A stretch of DNA of 64,000 bases from Fictibacillus nanhaiensis (GTDB taxonomy: Bacteria; Bacillota; Bacilli; Bacillales; Fictibacillaceae), in contig NZ_JAHVJO010000003.1 of NCBI RefSeq assembly GCF_019801215.1, positions 372,001-436,000 of the forward strand, given 5' to 3'. This document shows, in pieces, positions 9,345 through 18,455 of this stretch. A program made the position numbers and the translations under genes. The first letter of the stretch is position 1, and the number at the start of each line of letters is the position of its first letter. The notes beneath the pieces were generated by a model. It saw nothing but the letters and a program-made list of their open reading frames with translations. It ran no database searches and was not told the DNA's origin.

Positions 9345-11570
9345 TTAGTCGTCATCCCGCTTCTTTTTCTTTTTTTCTTTATTCTTTTCTCTTCCCCGCT
9401 CTTTTTTATCATCGTCATCCTCATCGTTCCCGAAGCCTTGGAAAAGTGAAATGGAAACTACATTTGAAGGCCGTCCCTCTTCTTTTGTTAGAGGATTGTA
9501 TGGAACAACATAGAAATCAGGGAGTGTAAACAGATTCTTTCCTGACGCCGTGAACTCCCCTTGCCCTTTTACCGTATCTAAATAAGTGGTCTCTCCTTCA
9601 TTCACAGAATAAATCTTATATTGAAGACGCTCATCTTTGGATGGTGTCCAGCTTAGCTTCACAGAAGGCATCCCAAAATCACCTACTCCAATGGCTGCAC
9701 CGAGATCATTGATTTCAATCAGTTCAATGGGTGGTTCTAAGTCCTTTACTCCGTCAGGTTTTTTAAACGTCAGCCCTTTTTGTGATGGAATCTCGTTAAT
9801 CACTTGTTTGAATAAAAGAGTAGGCTGAGCACTCCCGCTGTTTAAATACGTTTCCTTCGTTGTCTTATCATAACCAATCCATACCGCACCTACGATTTCA
9901 GGCGTGTATCCAACAAACCATGTATCTTTATTGCCTTTATCAACATTTGGATAGTTTGTCGTACCTGTCTTACCGGCGATCTCCATATTTTCCGGGCCGT
10001 CAGAACCTGTTCCGTTCTTCACAACCTGCTGCAGCATGCGCGTCATATACCATGCATTCTGCTTTTTCCAGACTTTTTGTTCCTGTGCTTTTGACTTGCC
10101 GATCAGATCACCCTCGTGGTTGTAAATTTTGCTAATCACAAAAGGTTCAATCGTTTTTCCTTCATGTAAAAAACTTCGGTATCCCTGGACCATTTGTAAA
10201 GGACTGACACCGTGATCAATTCCACCAAGTGCGATACCAAGTCCTTTATCTTCAATCGGCATCCCGAGTTCTTTTAAGTACTTTTTCGAATAAGAAACAC
10301 CGACCTCGTTTAAAAGCCAAACGGCAGATGAATTAACGGAATTAGTAATTGCCTTTACCATGGACACTTGTCCATCATATTTGCCATTATAGTTTTTTGG
10401 CTCATACCCGTTATAACTTAATTCCTCATCACGCAGCATAGAATAAGGCTTATATTTTTCAGATTCAAGAGCCGGACCATAAACAGAAAGGGGTTTGAAT
10501 GTTGAACCTGGCTGACGGTTAACGACCACTCGATTCAATCCTTCTGTTACATAGTTTCTCCCGCCTTGGACAGCTACAAGTCCCCCTGTTTTGCCATCCA
10601 TCAGGACCATTGCCCCTTCAGGTTTTTCCTTGCCAGTGCCGATAAAGAAACGTCCATCTTGGAAACGGTTATAGACCGCTATCTGTGTGGCTGGATCCAT
10701 CGGGACAACAATTTTGTAGCCGCCTTGTCTCAATTCCTCTCGAGAGATGTGATACTTTTCATTCGCTTCCTTTATAACCATATCAATATACGTTGAATAA
10801 GCAGGATTGCGTTCTTCTTGATACACGTTTAATGCGATCGTTTTCCCTTGTGCACGCACCGTCTCTGAAGGTGACAGATAGTTTTGCTTTTCCATAAGTG
10901 CAAGAACCAAGTCACGGCGTTCTTTTGCCGCTTCAGGGTGCTTAATCGGAGAATAATGATTTGGAGCTTTAGGCAGTCCTGCCAATAACGCACCTTCTGC
11001 GATTGTTAACTGATTTACATCTTTATTAAAATACGTTTTGGAAGCTAGCTGAATTCCGTAGGCACCATGGCCAAAATAAATTTGATTCAAATACATCTCC
11101 AAAATCTTGTCTTTGGAATATCTTCTTTCTAAGTTGATCGCAATAATCGCTTCTTTAGTTTTACGAAGCCATGACTTTTCATGAGATAAAAAAACATTTT
11201 TTGCAAGCTGCTGGGTAATCGTACTTCCACCCTCTACCTTGCTTCCTGCTAGTATGTCTTTATAGATGGCACGTAATATGGCTTTAACATCTATACCATT
11301 ATGTTTATAAAAACGGGAATCTTCTACTGCCACAAAGGCTTCCTGAACATGAACAGGAATGTCCTCAATTCCTACGATTTCCCGATTTTCATCATATATT
11401 TTTGTGATTTTGTCACCGTTCTCGTTTACAAGCAAAGTCGCTGAGTCCATTACAAGATTTTTCTCGTCGATTACATAATCGCCTGCCATAATAATAAACA
11501 AATAAGCAAAAAATCCGATGATCAATGAACCGACTAAAATACCGAGGGCGATGAGACTTTTCTTTACCAT
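9345..11570 (-). CDS. pbpF: Class A penicillin-binding protein (PBP1A/PBP2C-like transglycosylase/transpeptidase)
   Basis: About 741 residues. One N-terminal membrane anchor (about 5-30), then a GT51 glycosyltransferase (EDSRFYKHNG near 83, GGSTITQQLAKN near 115) and a penicillin-binding transpeptidase with SxxK in GSTFKPLS, SVN in NSVNSSAVW and KTGT in AGKTGTTNY. A fibronectin-like region follows, and the tail is very charged (EDDDD then runs of K, E and R). Position beside hemE and hmoB matches B. subtilis pbpF, which encodes PBP2C, active in the forespore for germ-cell-wall synthesis. Start ATG 11570 has AGAGG 7 nt upstream; TTG at 11576 is less good. Confidence 0.92.
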   Translation of the reverse strand: MVKKSLIALGILVGSLIIGFFAYLFIIMAGDYVIDEKNLVMDSATLLVNENGDKITKIYDENREIVGIEDIPVHVQEAFVAVEDSRFYKHNGIDVKAILRAIYKDILAGSKVEGGSTITQQLAKNVFLSHEKSWLRKTKEAIIAINLERRYSKDKILEMYLNQIYFGHGAYGIQLASKTYFNKDVNQLTIAEGALLAGLPKAPNHYSPIKHPEAAKERRDLVLALMEKQNYLSPSETVRAQGKTIALNVYQEERNPAYSTYIDMVIKEANEKYHISREELRQGGYKIVVPMDPATQIAVYNRFQDGRFFIGTGKEKPEGAMVLMDGKTGGLVAVQGGRNYVTEGLNRVVVNRQPGSTFKPLSVYGPALESEKYKPYSMLRDEELSYNGYEPKNYNGKYDGQVSMVKAITNSVNSSAVWLLNEVGVSYSKKYLKELGMPIEDKGLGIALGGIDHGVSPLQMVQGYRSFLHEGKTIEPFVISKIYNHEGDLIGKSKAQEQKVWKKQNAWYMTRMLQQVVKNGTGSDGPENMEIAGKTGTTNYPNVDKGNKDTWFVGYTPEIVGAVWIGYDKTTKETYLNSGSAQPTLLFKQVINEIPSQKGLTFKKPDGVKDLEPPIELIEINDLGAAIGVGDFGMPSVKLSWTPSKDERLQYKIYSVNEGETTYLDTVKGQGEFTASGKNLFTLPDFYVVPYNPLTKEEGRPSNVVSISLFQGFGNDEDDDDKKERGREKNKEKKKKKRDDD

Positions 11571-11727
11571 AACCAATCCTCTTTTCTTTCTAGGTCGAAA
11601 AGTACATTTTATCTAATTTTCCCTTAGATGGAAAGTATATTACAAGCCGCCAAATTCTTGCTCTGTTTAATAGCCATGAGGGATGGGTAAAACAAAGGTA
11701 AATCAATATAAAGGCAGGGATAAGCAA

Positions 11728-12219
11728 ATGAACACATATATCACGTATGGAACATCCGATTATCTATCTAGTTATCAAGAAAAATATGACCAAGCTCTCC
11801 TGCTTGAAGGTGATTCTAACTCCGCCCTAGTCTATGAAACAGAAGGAGAGAATCCGTTTACAGAAAAACACGAATATGAAATTATAAATGGGAGAGGCTC
11901 TCTATCTGGCGCAGGTTTTGTAGTAATGAACCACATACCAGTTTCAGAAGATGGAAGAAGTCTCTTTGAAGAACGCTTTCAAAATCGAGCCGGTCTTGTG
12001 GAAAAGGAGCCCGGTTTTATCGGCATCCGAGTTCTACGGCCGCTGCATCAAGATCCTTATATCGTAATGACTCTTTGGGCATCCCATGCGGACTTTATCA
12101 GTTGGCAGCAGTCAAAAGCCTATGAAGAAGCCCATAAAGACAGAGGCACCTCTAAAGGACTTCCAGAAACCCTTTTCTCTGGCAAGTCATTTGTAAAAGA
12201 ATACAGTGTAGTCCAATGA
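11728..12219 (+). CDS. hmoB: Haem-degrading monooxygenase HmoB (YhgC)
   Basis: 163 residues from ATG 11728 (MNTYITYGTSDY), with AAGGCAGGGA upstream; this matches the N-terminus of B. subtilis HmoB. The C-terminal half is an antibiotic-biosynthesis-monooxygenase (ABM) fold: NRAGLVEKEPGFIGIRVLRP, YIVMTLWAS, WQQSKAYEEAH (the haem-ligand histidine is expected here). HmoB opens haem to release iron. The gene lies between pbpF and the haem genes as in B. subtilis, and its stop overlaps the next gene by 4 nt (ATGA). Confidence 0.93.
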   Translation: MNTYITYGTSDYLSSYQEKYDQALLLEGDSNSALVYETEGENPFTEKHEYEIINGRGSLSGAGFVVMNHIPVSEDGRSLFEERFQNRAGLVEKEPGFIGIRVLRPLHQDPYIVMTLWASHADFISWQQSKAYEEAHKDRGTSKGLPETLFSGKSFVKEYSVVQ

Positions 12220-13133
12220 GTAGCAGGAATACTTCATCACTAAACCGTGCTAGCGTAATTTTGAATCCTTGTGCAGGTCAGGGACGGCTTCTCAACCAAT
12301 GGGAAAACGTATTGACCGAGTTAAAGAAGGGATTTTATGAAGTCCAGGTCTATGAAACAAAAGAACCGGGTGAAGGGGCAACGTATGTAAAACAATTGCA
12401 GCAAGAGACAGATGTTTTTATTGCCGCTGGTGGTGACGGTACCGTACATGAGGTTGCCGAAGCACTTCTTTCTCTTGAAGGAGATTTTCCAGCGTTCGGT
12501 ATTATTCCCGGCGGAACATGCAACGATTTTTCACGCGCGCTCGGAATGAACCAAAATCCAGTTAAAGCTGCTGAGCAACTCTGTCAAAAACAGATTCGAC
12601 ATATTGATATAGGTGAATTTAATGGGCAATATTTCACAAACTTTTGGGGCATCGGATTAATTACACATGTATCAGAGTCTATTGATCCTGACACGAAAGA
12701 TCGCTTTGGAAGGCTTTCCTATTATTTATCTGCCGCAAAATCTTTACAAACGTGGGAGCCTTTTTCGATCCAAATACAAGCAGAGGAGTTCCAATTTGAG
12801 GGTCAGGCAGCTATGTTTTTAGCGGTGAACGGACCATTTACAGGCGGAATCAAACCTTTTTTCCCTGATACTGATATACAGGACGGAAAACTGGATTGTT
12901 TATTAATTAAAGAACCTTCTGTTTCCTTTGTATGGGATGTTCTTCAAAATCGGTTGACCGACAATTCTGTTCAAGGAGAAGGGTATCATTATTTTCAAAG
13001 TTCAGAAGTCCATATAAAAACCGCCCCCCATCAGTTAATAGATTGTGATGGGGAACGGGAATATAAAACACCTTCTACTGTCAGATGCCTTCAAAAGCAT
13101 CTCGTATCACTTACTGGGGATGTTTCCTTTTAA
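12216..13133 (+). CDS. Diacylglycerol/lipid kinase family protein (YegS/DgkB-like)
   Basis: 305 residues. Seen: N-terminal NPCAGQGR, the nucleotide-binding glycine loop AAGGDGTVHEVAEAL, and GIIPGGTCNDFSRALG, which define the DAGK catalytic domain; the beta-rich C-terminal lobe runs from about residue 130. It presumably phosphorylates a diacylglycerol or related lipid at the membrane inner face. It overlaps hmoB by 4 nt, so the two are co-translated, although no functional link is evident. Its 3' end overlaps the convergent PAP2 gene by 23 bp. Confidence 0.88.
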   Translation: MSSRNTSSLNRASVILNPCAGQGRLLNQWENVLTELKKGFYEVQVYETKEPGEGATYVKQLQQETDVFIAAGGDGTVHEVAEALLSLEGDFPAFGIIPGGTCNDFSRALGMNQNPVKAAEQLCQKQIRHIDIGEFNGQYFTNFWGIGLITHVSESIDPDTKDRFGRLSYYLSAAKSLQTWEPFSIQIQAEEFQFEGQAAMFLAVNGPFTGGIKPFFPDTDIQDGKLDCLLIKEPSVSFVWDVLQNRLTDNSVQGEGYHYFQSSEVHIKTAPHQLIDCDGEREYKTPSTVRCLQKHLVSLTGDVSF

Positions 13134-13818
13134 AAAAAGGAAGCGTCCTTTTTTTATAGGCCTTTATCGATTCAAGACCCCCGATACATAATAACAGCCA
13201 GACCGTTCCTGCAGAAAAGCCTGCAAGGACATCGGAAGGGTAATGGACACCCAAATAGATGCGGCTAAACCCAATCAAAATAATTAATGCAATAAATACC
13301 GTACTAAAAATAAATTTTAGCCATCTTCCGTGTTGACTCCTTACGATTAAATATCCTAAAAATCCATAATAAATCAAACTGCCCATCGAATGTCCGCTTG
13401 GGTAGCTAAAGCCTTGCTCAATAATGAGACTGTTTTCCGGTCTCACTCTCCCAAACCAATGCTTCAGTCCAAGATTTATCAGACCTCCGCCTGCTACAGC
13501 TATTATATAGAAAATAGCTTCCCAATAATTTTTCCGTTTAACAATCAGCCATACAAGACTCCCGACCAATAAAATTGTCAGAATGGTGATAGAGCCTAAA
13601 AAAGTAATGAATTTCATCACTTCTGTTATAGAATCATTCCTGATGTTTGAAACATATTGGATGATAACCTGATCAAATCTGAATCTTTCTTCTTCCATCA
13701 GATTTTCAGACAGCTCAAAAAAGACTTCTAAAGAATAATAAGAGAGTAATAATCCGCTTAGAATATAGAGGACGGGGAGTATAGGAAAAGGTAATTTATC
13801 GGCCATTTCGCGAAGCAT
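13111..13818 (-). CDS. PAP2-family membrane lipid phosphatase
   Basis: 235 residues with about six membrane segments. The three phosphatase motifs are complete: KHWFGRVRPE, YPSGHS, and SRIYLGVHYPSDVLAG. Family members dephosphorylate phosphatidylglycerophosphate, undecaprenyl pyrophosphate or phosphatidic acid; which one cannot be told. Start ATG 13818 has GAGGG 6 nt upstream. Convergent with the lipid kinase gene and overlapping it by 23 bp with no terminator between them. A kinase facing a lipid phosphatase is a suggestive pairing. Confidence 0.88.
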   Translation of the reverse strand: MLREMADKLPFPILPVLYILSGLLLSYYSLEVFFELSENLMEEERFRFDQVIIQYVSNIRNDSITEVMKFITFLGSITILTILLVGSLVWLIVKRKNYWEAIFYIIAVAGGGLINLGLKHWFGRVRPENSLIIEQGFSYPSGHSMGSLIYYGFLGYLIVRSQHGRWLKFIFSTVFIALIILIGFSRIYLGVHYPSDVLAGFSAGTVWLLLCIGGLESIKAYKKRTLPFFKRKHPQ

Positions 13819-13892
13819 ATGAATCCCTCATTTTTCAACAGTTTTACCATAAGTTTTCACTGTATCGGTTATCGTTAAACACCATTTAAATA

Positions 13893-13925
13893 TGAAAAAA
13901 AGCTGCCTGTTGTACAAGCAGCTTC
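13893..13925 (-). terminator. Terminator of the DUF3243 gene
   Basis: 7-bp stem AAGCTGC/GCAGCTT (13900-13906, 13918-13924), with a T run on the minus-strand side. Confidence 0.75.
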
Positions 13926-13937
13926 AGTCATGTACTT

Positions 13938-14270
13938 TTATTTAACCAGTTTTACGAGCATATGAGCAAGCTTGTGTCGTTCTTCCTGCTCTCCAACTTT
14001 CCATAATTCTTTAAGTAAGTTTTCTTCAGAGTTTCGAGGTTCCTCATGTGCAGCTAAATAGTCGGCTACTTTTTCAGCTGTTTTTGCAAGAGTTTCTTCA
14101 CTCATACCCATTTTTTCTCCAATTTCTACTTTGCTGTGCAAGTAGCTTTTGAATTCTTCAAAGTTAGAAAGAATTTCATCTTTCTTGCTTTCACTCATGC
14201 GGCTTGCTGTTTCCTCAACCTTACTCATGTCAACATCACGCTCTTTGTCCACCATGTGTCTGCTATCCAT
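13938..14270 (-). CDS. DUF3243 (YmfJ-like) protein
   Basis: 110 residues. The core from about residue 35 (NFEEFKSYLHSKVEIGEKMGMSEE, then VADYLAAHEEPRNSEENLLKEL, then HKLAHMLVKLV) matches the DUF3243/YmfJ pattern, a small helical protein of unknown function in Bacillus. The first ~20 residues are extra compared with YmfJ. Single gene with its own terminator, divergent from the ferritin-like gene. Confidence 0.8.
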   Translation of the reverse strand: MDSRHMVDKERDVDMSKVEETASRMSESKKDEILSNFEEFKSYLHSKVEIGEKMGMSEETLAKTAEKVADYLAAHEEPRNSEENLLKELWKVGEQEERHKLAHMLVKLVK

Positions 14271-14473
14271 TTTGTTACCTCCTTGAGAATTTTGTGTATG
14301 ACCTTTGTTTAACGAATGTTTTAGGCCTGTTAGTCTTTTTACCGTTTTACTGCTTTCTTAAACATTTTTGTACAGTTTACTTATTGCATATTTTCTTAGT
14401 GATTCGTCCTGTTTATGATTCTCATAATAAGGGAAGGATACTTTTGAAAGACAAGATTCAGGAGGTTATACAA

Positions 14474-14905
14474 ATGGAAAAAGACTTACAAGCACTAATT
14501 GACGGACTAAACGAGGATCTTGCAAATGAGTACTCTGCAATTATTATGTACAATCACAATGCAGCAACAGTTTCCGGATTGTACCGTCAAATCTTAAAAC
14601 CATTCTTTCAGAGTGAAATTTCGGATGAGCAGGGACATGCCCTCTACTTAGCAGAAAAAATCAAAACACTTGGCGGTACGCCAACAACTCAACCAAAGCC
14701 AGTGAAACAAGTAGAAAGCGTTCGTGAAATGCTTGAAGAAGCACGTAATGCAGAAGAAGACACAATCAGAAGATATGAAGAACGTAAAGAACAAGCATCA
14801 AATCTAAAGCTGACAGAATTAGTCGTACAGCTTGAAGACATGATTGCAGATGAAACAAAACATAAAGAAGAAATGGACCGCTTACTAAGCGATAGCCGAT
14901 TCTAA
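14474..14905 (+). CDS. Ferritin-like/bacterioferritin-type protein
   Basis: 143 residues from ATG 14474, with AGGAGG 8 nt upstream. Helical, with ferritin-like metal-ligand spacing: LANEYSAIIMYNHNA in helix 1, ISDEQGHALYLAEKI in helix 2, AEEDTIRRYEE in helix 3 and IADETKHKEEMDRLL in helix 4 (E...ExxH twice). Probably an iron-binding or oxygen-detoxifying protein in the cytosol. It is too short for full bacterioferritin and has no Dps signature. Monocistronic with a bidirectional terminator. Confidence 0.82.
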   Translation: MEKDLQALIDGLNEDLANEYSAIIMYNHNAATVSGLYRQILKPFFQSEISDEQGHALYLAEKIKTLGGTPTTQPKPVKQVESVREMLEEARNAEEDTIRRYEERKEQASNLKLTELVVQLEDMIADETKHKEEMDRLLSDSRF

Positions 14906-14924
14906 TTCTTAAAATAAACGATAA

Positions 14925-14958
14925 CAAAGCACCCCATTTGATGGAGGTGCTTTGTTTA
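14925..14958 (+). terminator. Terminator between the ferritin-like gene and ecsC
   Basis: 9-bp perfect stem CAAAGCACC/GGTGCTTTG (14925-14933, 14946-14954). It is usable in both directions. Confidence 0.8.
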
Positions 14959-14977
14959 TTTATTGAAGGATTGATTT

Positions 14978-15709
14978 TTAGTCGATCAGCAAACGCCACC
15001 TGAAGCAATTTTGTGCGACTTCACCTAAATCTTCTAAAAAGTGATAGTTGGCATATGCACCTACGATTGCACCTAATCCTGGCACCATCTGAAGCATTTT
15101 AATCAAATCAATATGATCTCGATAGTCCTGCTGCAGCTCCTGCCAATTGATCTGGTCGATGGAGCTAGGAATCTCCGGAAATTCGTTTAACGTTTCTTTC
15201 CAGAACACGACCTTTTCAAAGGCTTCTTTTCTTTTATGTGGATCGGAAAAAGCTAGACGAAACACATGTAAAATAAAAATACGTTCTCTGTAATCTTTTA
15301 CATCAAGCCCATAAATGCTCGCGGCTTCAAAAAGAAACTTCATTTTTATGCCAAGAAGTAAAGGAAAATCTGCAAGTCCCAGTAAAATGCCACCGGCACC
15401 CGTACCCGCTCCTTCAACAGCAGCTGTTTTTTTATAAAAAGCGAGTCGTTCTTTTAATTTTTCATCTCTTTCACGAAGATTTGTATCGAGCATTGTCGTT
15501 CTCTTCGTTGTGTATTCTGAACCGATTAAGGTAGCTTTAATCATATGTTTCATGCTTGCTGTAATTACATCATGTACTTTTTGAGGTATTTTTTCGTTAA
15601 TTTTCGTCTGGATCGACTTTGTTGCTTTGTTCCAAAGGGAAGGCTGCTTCGACATCTCGACTTCCCATTTCTTCAGCTCTTCAAAAACGTGTTGTTCGTA
15701 TGTGTTCAT
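14978..15709 (-). CDS. ecsC: EcsC family protein
   Basis: 243 residues. EcsC domain with the glycine-rich hydrophobic stretch AVEGAGTGAGGILLGLADFP in the middle and LQMVPGLGAIVGAYANYHFLEDL near the C-terminus. In B. subtilis ecsC is the third gene of ecsABC; its function is unknown. Here it has been separated from ecsB by an inserted oxidase gene and by the ecsB terminator, so it must be transcribed from elsewhere. Start ATG 15709 has GAGGAG upstream. Confidence 0.9.
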   Translation of the reverse strand: MNTYEQHVFEELKKWEVEMSKQPSLWNKATKSIQTKINEKIPQKVHDVITASMKHMIKATLIGSEYTTKRTTMLDTNLRERDEKLKERLAFYKKTAAVEGAGTGAGGILLGLADFPLLLGIKMKFLFEAASIYGLDVKDYRERIFILHVFRLAFSDPHKRKEAFEKVVFWKETLNEFPEIPSSIDQINWQELQQDYRDHIDLIKMLQMVPGLGAIVGAYANYHFLEDLGEVAQNCFRWRLLID

Positions 15710-15770
15710 CTAACTCCTCCTCTCAATGCTATTACGTCCGAAACAGTTTTCAAGTTTCAAGCTGATACCA

Positions 15771-17138
15771 TTATTTTCTGCAGGCAACAGGAATGGATAG
15801 CGGAAAGTTAAAAAGATTTTCTGGATCGTATTTTGTTTTTACTTTTATTAATCTTGGTAAGTTTACAAAATAACATTGCTCTAGCCAATCTTTTATACTA
15901 TTATCTTGAAAGTTAACATAAGCACCATCGGCAAAAGGCAATAACCTATTTCTTAATTTTTCTACCCATTTCGTATTTATGTTTGCTTCACTCTCATTAT
16001 CCCATTTTGTTATATACAGCAAGCTGAATAAAGCTTTTCGATGCACATATGCGGTCTCTGTAGGACTAAACTGACCTGCACAACCTGAAAGGGCCTGAAG
16101 CTGCACTTTATTGTCTGGACTTGGTGAGTTGGATAGAAAGTCTTTCAAGATGCGTATTCCCTCTGGAGGCAATAGTTTTTTAGCAAAAGCTCCCGTATTT
16201 TTAAAAGGATGTGCATCCGGATCTCCATGGCTCACGGCATACTCTTCCATTCCAGGCATCATTCCCCCAAACATCTTTACTGCATCAATATAAGGAACAC
16301 TTTTGATTTCGACCTTTTTCGGCGGATATGCATCGAGTAAAGGTTGAACGAGCCGCCATAATTCTATAGTCGATCCTGTAAATTCTCCAAGAGCTCGTAA
16401 TTCCCCTTTATCTTTAGCAAGAATATCGATAATTGCCGTTAAACGGCAGTCTGTAAAGGGCGCCCAGCTTTGCCATGCCTCTACAACAGGTTCAAATCCC
16501 TTCCAATCCCATGTAATACTTAACGTGGATACTTGATCTATTGGGATCACATGGAAAACGAGTGACGTTACAACTCCAAAATTGCCTCCGCCACCGCCTC
16601 TAGATGCCCAGAATAAGTCAGCATTCTTTTCTTTGTTTGCTACAACGATTCTTCCCCTAGCATCCACCATCTCTACTTCTACTAATTGATCGATCAGCAT
16701 TCCGTATGGACGTGTCAGCATTCCCCATCCCCCGCCTAGTGTGAGTCCTGAAAGGCCAACGGATGGACATGTACCTCCAGGTATGGTTACACCCTCTTCA
16801 TATAATCTTTCGTAAAGCGGGTATAAGAGAGACCCTGCTCCTAATCTTGCCCTGTTCTTTTTATGGTCAACTTTTATATCGTTTATCTCACTAATATCGA
16901 TTACTAAGCCGCCATCTAATGATGAATAAGCTTCATAGCTATGACGACCTGTACGAATTCTAAACTTGACGTTCTTCGCTCTTGCCCAGCATATTGCGTT
17001 TGAGACATCTCTTGTAGTCTGGCAAAAATTAATGATTCTTGGAAACAAGTCGTACCGTGTATTGAACTCTTCTCGTGCCAAATCATAATCTGGGTCCCCA
17101 GGTGTAACAATCCTCCCGGTTAATTTGCACTTTGACAT
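15771..17138 (-). CDS. Berberine-bridge-type FAD-linked oxidase (CotQ/YvdP-like)
   Basis: 455 residues. FAD-binding PCMH domain at about 30-200 and a BBE domain at the C-terminus (YFVNLPRLIKVKTKYDPENLF). Both residues for bicovalent flavin attachment are visible: His66 in RTGRHSYEAY and Cys124 in GGTCPSVGLSGLTLGGG. The closest B. subtilis type is the spore-coat protein CotQ (YvdP); the substrate is unknown. No signal peptide. The gene sits between ecsB and ecsC, an unusual place compared with B. subtilis, and is isolated from ecsB by a terminator. It may be co-transcribed with ecsC, 61 nt downstream. Start ATG 17138 follows AAGGGGGAG. Confidence 0.9.
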   Translation of the reverse strand: MSKCKLTGRIVTPGDPDYDLAREEFNTRYDLFPRIINFCQTTRDVSNAICWARAKNVKFRIRTGRHSYEAYSSLDGGLVIDISEINDIKVDHKKNRARLGAGSLLYPLYERLYEEGVTIPGGTCPSVGLSGLTLGGGWGMLTRPYGMLIDQLVEVEMVDARGRIVVANKEKNADLFWASRGGGGGNFGVVTSLVFHVIPIDQVSTLSITWDWKGFEPVVEAWQSWAPFTDCRLTAIIDILAKDKGELRALGEFTGSTIELWRLVQPLLDAYPPKKVEIKSVPYIDAVKMFGGMMPGMEEYAVSHGDPDAHPFKNTGAFAKKLLPPEGIRILKDFLSNSPSPDNKVQLQALSGCAGQFSPTETAYVHRKALFSLLYITKWDNESEANINTKWVEKLRNRLLPFADGAYVNFQDNSIKDWLEQCYFVNLPRLIKVKTKYDPENLFNFPLSIPVACRK

Positions 17139-17208
17139 AAGGTGGCTCCCCCTTTATAAAAAAACCGCTTCATATAAAGTATGAAAGACGCCTATGTTTT
17201 GTTATCAA

Positions 17209-17244
17209 ATAAAAAATTCCTAACCCTTTGTTTAAGGTTAGGAA
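17209..17244 (-). terminator. Terminator overlapping the ecsB stop codon
   Basis: 9-bp perfect stem TTCCTAACC/GGTTAGGAA (17217-17225, 17236-17244). On the minus strand it is followed by TTTTTTATTT. The ecsB stop at 17238-17240 lies inside the stem. Confidence 0.88.
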
Positions 17245-18455
17245 GTAAGAGAGATATGTTTTTTTGTCAGAGCTGGCAAGCGTATTAAGCTGAAGACAAA
17301 TGCTGCAACAGGCATGAATAATGCAACAAGCCAGTCTCCTGTCATTACCCAATAAAACACGGCATAAACCGTTCCTTGGAGCAGCAATAAACTTTTTAAC
17401 CATCTAACGAATGCGGCAATTTTCACAGCCGGCTTTATGGGATAGATGATAAAACTTACATTCCATCTGTACTGGGTGTACAGCGTGAATAATTGGAGTG
17501 ACAGCATTTGAAAAAATAATAGAACTACAGCCAGCTGCCACCAACCTGCTGGGACGAGGTACAGGAATAAGAGACCTATTAAGATCAGCCTGATGTATAA
17601 ACCTAAATAATCACCCGAACGGATGAACGTTTTCATATAGAGTGCTGACATGCTGTTACCTTTTTTAAAAGAAAAAGTACCAAGTGTGTTTAACCATTGT
17701 CGTTTATGAATCGTTTGTTTAAGTGCCGGGACATCCGTAAAATAGTTCGCAAGACGATAGCCCTTCATCTTCAATGTCTGCTCCTCTGCAAGAAGCATCT
17801 CCCATTGATAGCCGTGCATCTTTTTAAAGAATTCAAACACAAAATTCTTTAACACATACATGATGGCAAACATCGCGATCAAAAACAGATACGCTTCGTT
17901 AAACAGCAGATAAACATAAACAAAATTCACTATAAATCTCATGATTCGGTAATTCAATTGATGACTTTTATAAGGAAGTCTTCTTTCTTCCCAAGCAACA
18001 TATAGATTAAACATTTTAGCAGTGATTAAAAAGAAACTGAAAACCGCATACATCTTCCAGCCGTCTCTAATAAATACTTGCACGATTGGCCACGTTAAGG
18101 TAAACAAAAAGAGTGTAGAGAAAGCACCTGTAAGCATTGCTGAAGAGATACTCTTGGAAAAATAGTGCTTCATTCCCGATTCTACAGGCAGCAAGAAAAC
18201 AAGATCTCCTTCTTTCAGCAACGTTCGGATTGGACTTTTTGTCAGCCAGAAAGAGAAAAATACGGTTAAAATCAAAACGGCAGGAAAACCGTTAGGCAGT
18301 GCTTGGAGAAGCTTCGCATAATACACACTGCCAATCACGATAAGTAAAATTAATGAAACAATAAGTCCGCTGTTTGCCATCAAACTGAAGTATTTTAAGG
18401 TTTGGGTCAAATGAGCGTTTCGACGTTTACTCCATAATTTTGTAACATCTATCAT
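17238..18455 (-). CDS. ecsB: ABC transporter membrane subunit EcsB
   Basis: 405 residues, polytopic, with hydrophobic segments spread over the whole length and the family-typical start MIDVTKLWSKRRNAHLTQTLKYF. It pairs with EcsA; loss of EcsAB in B. subtilis impairs secretion, competence, sporulation and intramembrane proteolysis by RasP (known for the family). It overlaps ecsA by 4 nt, so the two are coupled. A terminator over its stop codon closes the operon. Confidence 0.93.
   Translation of the reverse strand: MIDVTKLWSKRRNAHLTQTLKYFSLMANSGLIVSLILLIVIGSVYYAKLLQALPNGFPAVLILTVFFSFWLTKSPIRTLLKEGDLVFLLPVESGMKHYFSKSISSAMLTGAFSTLFLFTLTWPIVQVFIRDGWKMYAVFSFFLITAKMFNLYVAWEERRLPYKSHQLNYRIMRFIVNFVYVYLLFNEAYLFLIAMFAIMYVLKNFVFEFFKKMHGYQWEMLLAEEQTLKMKGYRLANYFTDVPALKQTIHKRQWLNTLGTFSFKKGNSMSALYMKTFIRSGDYLGLYIRLILIGLLFLYLVPAGWWQLAVVLLFFQMLSLQLFTLYTQYRWNVSFIIYPIKPAVKIAAFVRWLKSLLLLQGTVYAVFYWVMTGDWLVALFMPVAAFVFSLIRLPALTKKHISLTS

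Noticed and set aside
12216-13133. Horizontal transfer of the lipid kinase gene
   Set aside because: I saw no flanking repeats, integrase or obvious shift in codon use; its coupling to hmoB suggests a long-standing neighbour.
13390-13572. Plus-strand ORF over the PAP2 gene
   Set aside because: Opposite the phosphatase motifs; no start signal.
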